Positions 1 through 6,233 are shown, counted from the first letter of the stretch. The stretch: 9,742 nt of DNA from an uncultured Collinsella sp. (GCA_900757285.1 CAAENI010000253.1:1-9742), one strand, 5' to 3'. Numbers and translations: made by a program. The notes: generated by a model from the sequence alone, not told the origin.

Positions 1-1
1 G

Positions 2-2113
2 GCCGAGGCCCTGCCCGGTGTGGTGGGCATCCTGCGCGCCGAGGACGTGCCGGTCAACCAGGTCGGCCACCTTATCCAGGATTGGGACGTCATGATCGCG
101 GCGGGCGATATCACCCGCTGCGTGGGCGATGCCATCGTGCTGGTGGTTGCCGAGGACGAAGCGACGCTCGAGAAGGCTAAGAAGCTCGTAAAGATCGATT
201 ACGAGCCGCTGGAGCCCGTGCGTAACATTGTCGAGGCCAGGGCTGCTGACGCCCCGCGCCTGCACGACAGCTTCTTTGCCTTCGGCAACACGGTGGAGCT
301 CAAGGACAACGTGTGCCAGAGCCGCCATGTGACGCGCGGCGACGCCGCCAAGGCGCTGGCAGAGAGCGCGTTCACCGTGACGCAGCGCTTTACCACGCCC
401 TTTACCGAGCATGCCTTCTTGGAGCCCGAGTGCGCCGTTGCCTTCCCGTACAAGAACGGCGTCAAGGTGCAGTCGACCGACCAGGGTGCTTACGACACGC
501 GCAAAGAGTGCGCCCACATGTTTGGCTGGGACAACGAGCCCGAGCGCGTGGTCGTCGAGACCATGCTCGTGGGTGGCGGCTTTGGCGGTAAGGAGGACGT
601 TTCGGTCCAGCACCTGGCTGCGCTCGCCGCATATAAGTTCCAGCGTCCTGTGAAGTGCAAGCTCACGCGTGCCGAGTCGCTCGCTTTCCATCCCAAGCGC
701 CACGCCATGGACGGCACCTTTACACTGGGCTGCGACGCCGAGGGCAACTTTACCGGCCTGGACTGCGAGATCAACTTTGATACCGGCGCCTACGCGTCGC
801 TGTGCGGCCCGGTGCTCGAGCGCGCCTGCACGCATGCCGTCGGCCCCTACAAGTACCAGAACACCGACATTCGCGGTTTTGGCTACTACACCAACAACCC
901 GCCCGCCGGCGCGTACCGCGGCTTTGGCGTTTGCCAGTCCGAGTTTGCGCTCGAGAGCCTGATCGACTTGCTGTCAGAGAAGGTCGGCCTGGACCCGTGG
1001 GAGATTCGTTACCGTAATGCCATCGAGCCGGGCGAGGTTTTGCCCAACGGCCAGATTGCCGACTGCTCCACGGCGCTTAAGGAGACGCTGCTCGAGGTCA
1101 AAGATGCCTACTATGCGCATCCCGGACACGCCGGTATCGCCTGCGCCATGAAGAACGCCGGCGTGGGCGTGGGCCTGCCCGATGCCGGCCGCTGCAAGAT
1201 TCGCGTCGAGGATGGCGTGGCCGTGGTCTATGCCGCCACGTCCGACATCGGCCAGGGCTGCAACACCGTCTTTTTGCAGGACGTTGCCGAGGCCTGCGGT
1301 CTGCCGCTGAGCTGCATCGCCAACGGCGAGTGCTCTACCGAGAACGCTCCCGACTCCGGCACCACGTCTGGCTCGCGTCAGACGGTCGTGACCGGCGAGG
1401 CTGTGCGCGGCGCCGCTTTCCTGCTGCGCGATGCCATGGTTGGCATCGAGGCCGGCAAGCCTGCGCCCGCCGCTCCCGTGAGCGCGCATGGCGACGGCGT
1501 CAAGATCGAGTACGACGACGGTCGTGCCTATCAGCTGCGCACGCAGGAACTCGTCGCCGGCCAGGGCATGCATCCTCAGGATCCCGCGGCCGCCATCAAG
1601 GCGCTCGAGGGATGCGAGTTTGGCTACGTGTATCTGGAGCCGACCGACAAACTGGGCGCCGACGTCCCCAACCCCAAGAGCCACATCTGCTACGGCTTTG
1701 CCACGCATGTGGTCATTCTGGATGATGACGGCCGCGTGAGCGAGGTCTATGCCGCGCACGATTCCGGCAAGGTGGTCAACCCCATCTCCATCCAGGGTCA
1801 GATCGAAGGCGGCGTGCTCATGGGTATGGGCTATGCGCTTACCGAGGATTGGCCGCTCAAGGACTGCGTGCCCCAGGCGAGGTACGGTACGCTCGGGCTG
1901 TTCCGTGCGCCCGAGATTCCGGATATCCACGCCATCTACGTGGAGAAGGACGAACTGCTGCCCGTGGCATATGGCGGCAAGGGCATTGGCGAGATCGCAA
2001 CGATCCCCACGGCGCCCGCCGTGCAGAACGCCTATCGCGCGTTTGACGGCAAGCTGCGTCCGGATCTGCCCATGGTGGATACCCCGTACAGCCGCGCCCG
2101 TCACCGCGGGTAG
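2..2113 (+). CDS. Xanthine dehydrogenase family protein, molybdopterin-binding part (5' end outside window)
   Basis: This is the molybdopterin-binding part of a xanthine dehydrogenase/aldehyde oxidase family enzyme, which hydroxylates purines or related heterocycles with water as oxygen source and passes electrons to FeS/FAD partners. The frame is open to the first base, so the true start lies upstream; the GTG codons at 20 and 23 fall inside the conserved fold and are not starts. In order it shows the end of the alpha/beta hammerhead domain (to about base 250), the glycine-rich GGGFGGKED cofactor segment (about 572-598), the PPAGAYRGFG segment (about 899-928), QGQIEGGVLMGMGYALTED (about 1793-1850) and GGKGIGE near 1975-1993, whose Glu codon at 1991 matches the catalytic base of the family. 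It most resembles the Se-dependent XDH subgroup; whether a 2Fe-2S domain is fused upstream cannot be seen. About 700 codons are present and look intact. A terminator follows at once. Confidence 0.93.
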   Translation, partial: AEALPGVVGILRAEDVPVNQVGHLIQDWDVMIAAGDITRCVGDAIVLVVAEDEATLEKAKKLVKIDYEPLEPVRNIVEARAADAPRLHDSFFAFGNTVELKDNVCQSRHVTRGDAAKALAESAFTVTQRFTTPFTEHAFLEPECAVAFPYKNGVKVQSTDQGAYDTRKECAHMFGWDNEPERVVVETMLVGGGFGGKEDVSVQHLAALAAYKFQRPVKCKLTRAESLAFHPKRHAMDGTFTLGCDAEGNFTGLDCEINFDTGAYASLCGPVLERACTHAVGPYKYQNTDIRGFGYYTNNPPAGAYRGFGVCQSEFALESLIDLLSEKVGLDPWEIRYRNAIEPGEVLPNGQIADCSTALKETLLEVKDAYYAHPGHAGIACAMKNAGVGVGLPDAGRCKIRVEDGVAVVYAATSDIGQGCNTVFLQDVAEACGLPLSCIANGECSTENAPDSGTTSGSRQTVVTGEAVRGAAFLLRDAMVGIEAGKPAPAAPVSAHGDGVKIEYDDGRAYQLRTQELVAGQGMHPQDPAAAIKALEGCEFGYVYLEPTDKLGADVPNPKSHICYGFATHVVILDDDGRVSEVYAAHDSGKVVNPISIQGQIEGGVLMGMGYALTEDWPLKDCVPQARYGTLGLFRAPEIPDIHAIYVEKDELLPVAYGGKGIGEIATIPTAPAVQNAYRAFDGKLRPDLPMVDTPYSRARHRG

Positions 2114-2181
2114 AGTAGAGCGCGGACGACCATTGCTGACTGCCGTCTGCGCTTGCCATCAACTGTATAAGCTGCGCCTTT

Positions 2182-2217
2182 GGCCCCAGCTCCATCGTGA
2201 GCCGGGGCCTTTTGCTT
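2182..2217 (+). terminator. Intrinsic terminator of the xanthine dehydrogenase gene
   Basis: The arms at 2182-2192 and 2199-2209 pair over 11 bp with one A-C mismatch and a 6-nt loop, and a TTTT run starts at 2210. It lies about 70 bp after the stop codon at 2111-2113 and points the right way. Its 3' flank (GGGCCTTTTG..T..GAGCGGA) recurs at 4186-4206 beside array II. Confidence 0.8.
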
Positions 2218-2222
2218 AGAGC

Positions 2223-2552
2223 GGAAACTGCGTCCCGAAATGAGCGCTCAGAATGGGATTCGTTTTCCGAATCGGCCCTCCAGCGGAAAGCGTGTCCCGG
2301 AATTCGGCTCCAGAACGGGACACGCTTTCCGGTTGGAGCTTCAAACGGAAAGTGCATCCCGGAATCCGCGCCTGGAATGGGACACACTTTCCGGTTGTCG
2401 TTCACTTGGAAACTGCATCCCAGTTTGAGCGTTCATTCTGGGACACGCTTTCCGTTAGGCCTACCATCCGGAAAGTGCATCCCGTTTTGAGCGTCCAGAC
2501 TGGGACGCGCTTTCCGCCAGCGTGGCTGCTGGGAAAGCATGTCCCAGATTGG
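2223..2552. repeat. Array I: five 46-bp imperfect palindromes plus one arm, 61-62 bp period
   Basis: Complete units lie at 2223-2268, 2285-2330, 2347-2392, 2408-2453 and 2470-2515; a sixth left arm starts at 2532. Each unit is 46 bp with a two-fold centre. The left arm is GGAAA, then five variable bases, then TCCC, and the right arm is its approximate inverse. The gaps are 16, 16, 15 and 16 bp between units and 16 bp before the last arm, and they show no shared sequence. Unit 2 has perfect 15-bp arms around a 16-nt centre; the others keep GGAAA and TCCC and differ between them, largely by transitions. Unit 1 has TGAGCGCTCA at its exact centre. It resembles clustered REP/BIME-type extragenic palindromes more than CRISPR. 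It fills the space between the dehydrogenase terminator and the next gene. The function is unknown. Confidence 0.85.
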
Positions 2553-2588
2553 CAAGATGCGACGCGGCGAGTCGCCGTTCAGCGGCCC

Positions 2589-3587
2589 CTACAGCTCCAC
2601 GTCGTTAAGCCATGTCGGCAGCGCGGTCTGCCGGATGCCTGCCGTCTGCAGCTTTTTCGCGAGCATGCCTGCCGAACGGACTTCGATCATGGTAAAGCGG
2701 ATGAGCGGATGGCCGTAGAGCGATAGGTGCGCCTCACGCTGTCGTTCGGCAACGAGCGTCTCGGCCGTAGTGCGTCCCGCAAGCATGGTCTGGTCGGTAT
2801 ATTTGACAAGCCCGTCGAGTTCGCCCAGCGTGAGCTCCCTGGCTTGACGCTCCCAGGCAAAATCCGTTCGCATGCTTTCGGTCGAATCGAAGGGACCCGT
2901 TAGCTCGTATTGAAGTTGGTCGGGTGCAAAGCCGGTCTCGATCATGACAGCGCGGGCGACCGATTCCCCGCCGCTCTCGGCGCGCGCGTCAGCATATTGG
3001 AGCGTGGTGAGGGCCGTGCGCACCGCGCGGCCGTTGCGAGCGCCCGCTCGTTTTTCGACTGCTCCCATCAGCTGCTCTCGCGTTAGGCCAAGCTTTGAGA
3101 TCGCCGAATCGGCAATAGGCATGCCATCGGCAAAACCGGTCTGCAGCAGGCAATCCGTTACCGTTTTGATGGGCGGCGTTACCGATGTGCTGGATAGACG
3201 GATTGCTCCGGCCGGCTCGATCTGATGCCGCTGAATATGCGCGCCCGGGCGAGCCGATGGTTTTGTCGAGCTGCAGACGTGTGCGACGTTCAGGTGCCGC
3301 CACGAGACTTCGAGTCCCAGGAGGCATGCTGCCGAAAACGAGCAGAACGTCCAATCGGGGTGGATGATTGCAAGGGCGCGGATAATCTCGCAATGGCGTT
3401 GCGCTCGGTTGAGTTCGTCCCAGCGCGTTTTTCGCGCAAACAACCCCGGCATGGGCGAGGCGACCGTGACGCCCATGCGCCGAAGGAGCGCTTTTCGGAC
3501 CGCCGTGCTCGGGGGAATAAGGCATCGTCCCTCCTGCTCGGCCTGAGTGAGCAGTTGGTCGATGAGTTGGTCATTGCAATGGGTCAT
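2589..3587 (-). CDS. AbiEi-antitoxin-like winged-helix protein with DUF559/Vsr-like C-terminal domain
   Basis: This 332-residue protein has the layout of actinobacterial AbiEi-type proteins. Residues about 1-60 form a probable winged helix (IPPSTAVRKALLRRMGV, then MPGLFARKTRW). Residues 70-150 match the middle region (HPDWTFCSFSAACLLGLEV, LNVAHV). Residues about 205-332 resemble the DUF559/very-short-patch-repair endonuclease fold: GGES near 207-210, RTDFAW at 240-245, E257 followed by DG and K262-Y, an EREA-like stretch near 281-286, and RFT at 297-299. Those acidic residues and the lysine fit a PD-(D/E)xK site, so DNA binding or cutting is possible but unproven. The ATG at 3587 is chosen because AAGGAGG (minus strand, 3597-3603) lies 9 nt upstream. 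No AbiEii nucleotidyltransferase toxin gene is next to it, so a role as an antitoxin is uncertain. It is a single gene between the two palindrome arrays. Another possibility is a transcription regulator. Confidence 0.72.
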   Translation of the reverse strand: MTHCNDQLIDQLLTQAEQEGRCLIPPSTAVRKALLRRMGVTVASPMPGLFARKTRWDELNRAQRHCEIIRALAIIHPDWTFCSFSAACLLGLEVSWRHLNVAHVCSSTKPSARPGAHIQRHQIEPAGAIRLSSTSVTPPIKTVTDCLLQTGFADGMPIADSAISKLGLTREQLMGAVEKRAGARNGRAVRTALTTLQYADARAESGGESVARAVMIETGFAPDQLQYELTGPFDSTESMRTDFAWERQARELTLGELDGLVKYTDQTMLAGRTTAETLVAERQREAHLSLYGHPLIRFTMIEVRSAGMLAKKLQTAGIRQTALPTWLNDVEL

Positions 3588-3589
3588 GA

Positions 3590-3612
3590 GCTACCGCCTC
3601 CTTTTGGGTAGC
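3590..3612 (-). promoter_or_regulatory. Ribosome binding site inside a possible hairpin loop
   Basis: On the minus strand the arms GCTACC (3612-3607) and GGTAGC (3595-3590) pair over 6 bp and enclose an 11-nt loop that carries the AAGGAGG of the AbiEi-like gene. The start codon at 3587 follows directly. The exposed loop could still be read by ribosomes, or the stem could be a protein-binding site that controls translation. The pairing is visible; regulation is inference. Confidence 0.35.
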
Positions 3613-3643
3613 AAAAACGTATCAGCCGGAACTTGCCGCTCAA

Positions 3644-3665
3644 CTGACCAAAAGCTGACCAAAAT
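3644..3665. repeat. Two tandem 11-bp repeats upstream of the AbiEi-like gene
   Basis: CTGACCAAAAG at 3644-3654 is followed at once by CTGACCAAAAT at 3655-3665, ten of eleven bases being identical. The 11-bp step puts both copies on the same face of the helix. The pair lies 57-78 bp upstream of the ATG at 3587, where the promoter of that gene should be. This fits an operator, perhaps for autoregulation by the winged-helix protein, but no clear -35/-10 pair could be placed. Confidence 0.5.
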
Positions 3666-3790
3666 CTAACCATGCAGGTAGATGGCCTGTTTTCGGCGAC
3701 ATTTTTACATCCGAATCGGTGGACGGTAATCGGCGACCGTGAACGGTAGCGAGTTATGAAGACTGGGTAAGTTTCGGGAGGTGTACTTTT

Positions 3791-4120
3791 TTGAAAAAGA
3801 GCATTCTATCCGCTGTTTTGCGTTTCTGGATCGCATGTTTGAAGGCATGTGATAAGGGCTGCGGATCGTCGTCTTGTATCTGCGGAAACTGTGACCCGGA
3901 ATTGCCACTCGGAATGGGACGTGCTTTCCGGATCGCCCTTCAAGTGGAAACTACATCCCAGATTTCGGCTCCAAATCGGGATGTGCTTTCCCGGCGGCGT
4001 TTCTGGCGGAAATTGCACCCCGGAATGAGCGCTCAGAGTGGGACATGCTTTCCTAACGAGGCCGCATGCGGAAACTACGTCCCGGATTCGATGTTCAGGA
4101 CGGGATTCCGTTTCCGATAG
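3791..4120 (+). other. Possible TTG-started Cys-rich reading frame that runs into array II
   Basis: A 109-codon frame starts at TTG 3791 with GGGAGGT 8 nt upstream, which is a good ribosome site. The first 35 or so residues look protein-like: basic MKKSIL, a hydrophobic stretch SAVLRFWIACLKAC, then several cysteines. From about 3884 the frame is only a translation of the 62-bp repeats, so any real product would have been cut or extended by them. It may be a small gene interrupted by the array, or chance. It could not be assigned to a family. Confidence 0.22.
3884..4115. repeat. Array II: four 46-bp imperfect palindromes, 62 bp period
   Basis: Units lie at 3884-3929, 3946-3991, 4008-4053 and 4070-4115, each 46 bp long and starting exactly 62 bp apart. 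They are of the same family as array I: GGAAA and TCCC in the left arm, GGGA and TTTCC at the right end, and GAGCGCTC at the centre of the third unit (4026-4033 or so). The orientation relative to the plus strand is also the same. The four 16-bp gaps differ from one another and from those of array I. It occupies the space between the AbiEi-like gene's upstream region and the 23-bp array. The function is unknown. Confidence 0.85.
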
Positions 4121-4131
4121 AGGCATGGGGT

Positions 4132-4226
4132 GGAAAGTCTCCCATTTCTAATGTTCAAGAAATGGGAGGCAGCTCATCGCGAGCTGGGCCTTTTGTTTGG
4201 AGCGGAGGCAGCATCCCGGAATTCGG
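4132..4226 (+). repeat. Scrambled array unit, hairpin, broken terminator copy and an extra arm
   Basis: A fifth unit begins in phase at 4132 with GGAAAG, then changes into a perfect 11-bp hairpin (arms 4139-4149 and 4158-4168, 8-nt loop). Next comes CAGCTC/GAGCTG (4170-4175 and 4181-4186) followed by GGCCTTTTGTTTGGAGCGGA, clearly related to the terminator and array start at 2186-2223. A further left arm with GCATCCCG starts near 4204. The outer GGCCCC arm of the terminator is missing here, so its termination strength is doubtful. This is probably a recombination scar between two array starts. Confidence 0.6.
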
Positions 4227-4274
4227 GCAATCCGGTGGTCAGGGGTTGAGCGAGCGTTGCGCTAAGGATGCCAA

Positions 4275-4388
4275 GCGTAAAACCTTCAATGAAAATAGCG
4301 TAAAAACTGCATCCGACATGGCGTAAAAACTACATTGAAAGTAGCGTAAAAACAGCATTGAGAATGGCGTAATTTCGCATATCGCATG
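4275..4388. repeat. 23-bp tandem repeat, five copies
   Basis: Units start at 4275, 4298, 4321, 4344 and 4367, exactly 23 bp apart; the last is about 22 bp and diverged. All begin GCGTAA; the middle three read GCGTAAAAAC followed by a CAT at the same offset. Apparent open frames across it, including a minus-strand one at 4239-4613, are by-products of the repeat and the neighbouring gene, since 23 is not a multiple of three. It stands just before the point where the DUF4143 remnant begins. The function is unknown; it may be a protein-binding array or a recombination hotspot. Confidence 0.8.
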
Positions 4389-4389
4389 A

Positions 4390-5040
4390 TCGCCCGAGCT
4401 TGCACACGGCCTTTTGCGAGCTCTTGCCATGAACGAGAGCCAGGCTGTCACGTACAAGACGCTCGTAAAGGACGCCTCGTACGGTGAGGCGGGCCCCGAC
4501 GAGAGGACCATCGCTGCGTACTTGGACCTCTTCAACAGGCTCAAGCTGACCGAGGACCTGTGCGGATGGGAGCCGCCCATGCGCTCGAAGGCCCGCGTTC
4601 GCGTGCGCCCCAAGCGCTACTTCTGCGACCCGTCACTTGCGGCGGCGTTGCTGGGGGCTACCCCTGAGCGGCTGCTTGGCGATATGCAAACGCTAGGGAT
4701 GCTCTTTGAGAACCTCGTTCTGCGCGACGTGCGCGTGTTCCTTTCCACCTACGGCGGTGTCGACAACAGTGTCCATTATTTCCGAGATGAGAAGGGCCTT
4801 GAGGTCGATCTGATCGTTGAGCACGACGGGCGCTGGGGAGCTATTGAGGTCAAGCTGAGTGATGCGAAAGCAGACGATGGAGCGAGAAATCTCAAGGCGC
4901 TGGAGAGGAAAGTGCTCTCCAATCCTGCCGCCCAGAATGCCGCGCCGGCGTTTTTGGCGGTCGTGGTTGGAAAGGGGAGCATTGCCTACACACGCGACGA
5001 CGGCGTGGCGGTGATCCCCGTGGCAGCACTTGGGGCGTAG
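4390..5040 (+). pseudogene. C-terminal remnant of an ATP-binding DUF4143 protein, AAA domain missing
   Basis: This is the C-terminal half of a family of ATP-binding proteins made of an AAA ATPase domain and a DUF4143 domain. The visible part matches the family end: LLRALAMNES, RTIAAYLDLFNRLKLTED, MRSKARVRVRPKRYFCDPSLAAALLG (read in two halves), LGMLFENLVLRDVRVF, then FRDEKGLEVDLIV and GAIEVKL, which has the acidic and lysine residues of a nuclease-like fold. Family-like sequence begins just after an in-frame TGA at 4387-4389, and the usual 200 or so residues with Walker A and B motifs are absent upstream, where the 23-bp array stands instead. A TTG at 4414 or an ATG at 4429 could start a product of about 200 residues, but no good ribosome site is seen. 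The likeliest reading is a deletion remnant. Such proteins have been discussed as possible toxin- or defence-like factors; the role is unknown. Confidence 0.75.
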
Positions 5041-5171
5041 TGGTCTTGCGGGGCGTGCCGTGCTCCCTTTACCGAAAATCCATTTGGTAAACCAGATGCT
5101 CGCGGATAGAATAAAGTCGACGGCAGCCCAAGTGGTGAAGAGCTGGGCAGCGCCGTTGCTTGGTCAAGAGG

Positions 5172-5315
5172 TCAGTGCCTTAATGGCAGCGACTTGTTAT
5201 GCTTCGAATGCTGCTTGAGTGCCTCGGAAAGTTCGATAAGCGCCGTGAAGAGCGAGACCAAAGCAACCAAGAGCTCTACGAGCTCTGATGGGCCCGGGAT
5301 GACCTCTGATTCAAG
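5172..5315 (-). other. Possible small hydrophobic peptide frame
   Basis: On the minus strand a frame stays open from 5315 to a TGA at 5174-5172. It encodes a strongly patterned hydrophobic stretch (ELVELLVALVSLFTALIEL) followed by a basic tail (KQHSKHNKSLPLRH). The first usable start is TTG at 5270, which gives 32 residues; no ATG or GTG and no clear ribosome site are present. One hydrophobic segment plus a charged tail is the form of small membrane or type I toxin-like peptides. The frame overlaps the terminator at 5291, and the second copy of that terminator near 7705-7740 is read in the same way (ESEVIPG in both). It may be a real small gene, a decayed one, or chance. Confidence 0.25.
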
Positions 5316-5336
5316 TCACCGGGCCTCAATCTTTTT
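5291..5336 (+). terminator. Hairpin terminator, copy 1 of a duplicated element
   Basis: GGCCCGG (5291-5297) pairs with CCGGGCC (5319-5325), extended inside by TGAC/GTCA (5300-5303 and 5315-5318) after a 2-nt bulge; T-rich sequence with TTTTT follows at 5332-5336. It points rightward and lies about 250 bp after the DUF4143 remnant. The loop and inner stem are almost identical to the element at 7705-7740. Confidence 0.65.
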
Positions 5337-5498
5337 CATGCATTTGAATAGAGCGGGCGGCTCTCTTGGGGCCGTCTGCATGGCGTGCGCTTGGCGCATG
5401 GTATTGCGCTCCGCTTTCATGTCCGCACGAGCGCCTATCCTTACGGCAATGTAGCCGCCTATGTGGCAAGCGGCAAGCAGTGGAGAAAGGCCATAACT

Positions 5499-6233
5499 GT
5501 GTCAGCTGAAAAGACGCCGTGCATCTCGGCTATCGATACGACGAACTTTGCGCGCCAGATCGTGCTGGACTTTGAGTTTGCGCCGGTGCCAAAGCAGCGC
5601 CAGCGCCGTGGGCTGCGCGATGAGATTATCGAGGTTGGCGCTGTCAAACTCGATTACCACGGCAACGTTATGGGCGAGTTCTCGCAGTTTGTGCAGACGG
5701 AATTTACCGAAGGCGTTGCGTTTCCCGTTCGCGAACTTACGGGGATATCGGCCGTGGACACCGCGATGGCCGATCCGCTCTATGTGGTGATCAAAAGGCT
5801 CGGCGATTGGATTGGTCGCTACTCCGTCCAGGTGGTCTGTTGGAGCGGGGCGGATCGTCGACAGCTTTTGACCGAGTGCCAGGCAAAGCACATCAACCTT
5901 TCCGCATTTCCTACGGACTGGGCCGACCTACAGGCGTTTTACACCTCGATAATGGATGTGGGCAGCCACGGGTGCGTCTCTTTGAGTGACGCGGCGACGT
6001 GGTTTGGCATCGAGTTCGACGAGTCGACGGGTCACGCCCACAGCGCCCTGGCCGATGCGCGCGTGACCGCCAAGCTGCTCAAGCAGATGATGGAGGGGGA
6101 CTATCACGTGAGTCCGCGCGCCCAGGAAGTCCGCCAACGGTGGGGGATGGGCGAGCGAGCTCAGACGCGCCTTTCCAGCAAGTGCCCCGGGCTGGGCGAT
6201 CTGCTGCTGAAGCTGAAGGCAGAGGGGAGGTAG
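5499..6233 (+). CDS. DEDDh-type 3'-5' exonuclease (DnaQ/RNase T fold)
   Basis: This 244-residue protein has all the active-site motifs of a DEDDh 3'-5' exonuclease, which uses two metal ions to remove nucleotides from DNA or RNA 3' ends. Exo I is IVLDFEF with D24 and E26. Exo II is the CWSGADRRQLL segment with D119. Exo III is HAHSALADAR with H181 and D186 at the usual spacing. It is a stand-alone nuclease domain with a short basic C-terminal tail and no polymerase or helicase part; KapD-like and RNase T-like proteins are the nearest named types. GTG 5499 is chosen because GGAGAAAGG (5482-5490) precedes it; GTG 5385 and 5463 are in frame but lack a ribosome site. Its substrate is unknown. It converges with the next gene and lies between two restriction- or defence-like neighbours, so a role in nucleic acid turnover or defence is possible but unsupported. 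Confidence 0.88.
   Translation: MSAEKTPCISAIDTTNFARQIVLDFEFAPVPKQRQRRGLRDEIIEVGAVKLDYHGNVMGEFSQFVQTEFTEGVAFPVRELTGISAVDTAMADPLYVVIKRLGDWIGRYSVQVVCWSGADRRQLLTECQAKHINLSAFPTDWADLQAFYTSIMDVGSHGCVSLSDAATWFGIEFDESTGHAHSALADARVTAKLLKQMMEGDYHVSPRAQEVRQRWGMGERAQTRLSSKCPGLGDLLLKLKAEGR

Larger units (their letters stand above)
5041..5498. other. Gene-poor stretch between DUF4143 remnant and exonuclease
   Basis: No convincing full-size gene is seen. The stretch holds a weak inverted repeat (CATTTGG/CCAGATG, 5081-5087 and 5092-5098), the minus-strand hydrophobic frame described at 5172-5315, the terminator at 5291-5336 and a GC-rich leader (5341-5498) that must hold the promoter of the exonuclease. A plus-strand frame continues upstream of the exonuclease start to GTG 5385, but without a ribosome site or family-like sequence. 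Confidence 0.5.

Noticed and set aside
974..2104. 376-codon open frame on the minus strand
   Set aside because: It is antisense to the xanthine dehydrogenase gene, which has clear family motifs; the long frame is an effect of high GC content.
1857..2405. 182-codon minus-strand frame
   Set aside because: It joins antisense of the dehydrogenase, the terminator and array units; not a plausible protein.
2223..2552. CRISPR array
   Set aside because: The spacing is regular, but the repeated units are long, degenerate palindromes, the gaps are only 15-16 bp, and no cas gene is present.
2253..2726. 157-codon plus-strand frame
   Set aside because: It translates array I and then the antisense of the AbiEi-like gene; no protein-like sequence or ribosome site.
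4239..4613. 124-codon minus-strand frame
   Set aside because: Part is antisense to the DUF4143 remnant and part is the 23-bp repeat read in changing phase.
5068..5098. Terminator for the DUF4143 remnant
   Set aside because: Short inverted repeats (TTTACC/GGTAAA and CATTTGG/CCAGATG) are present but are weak and have no T run.
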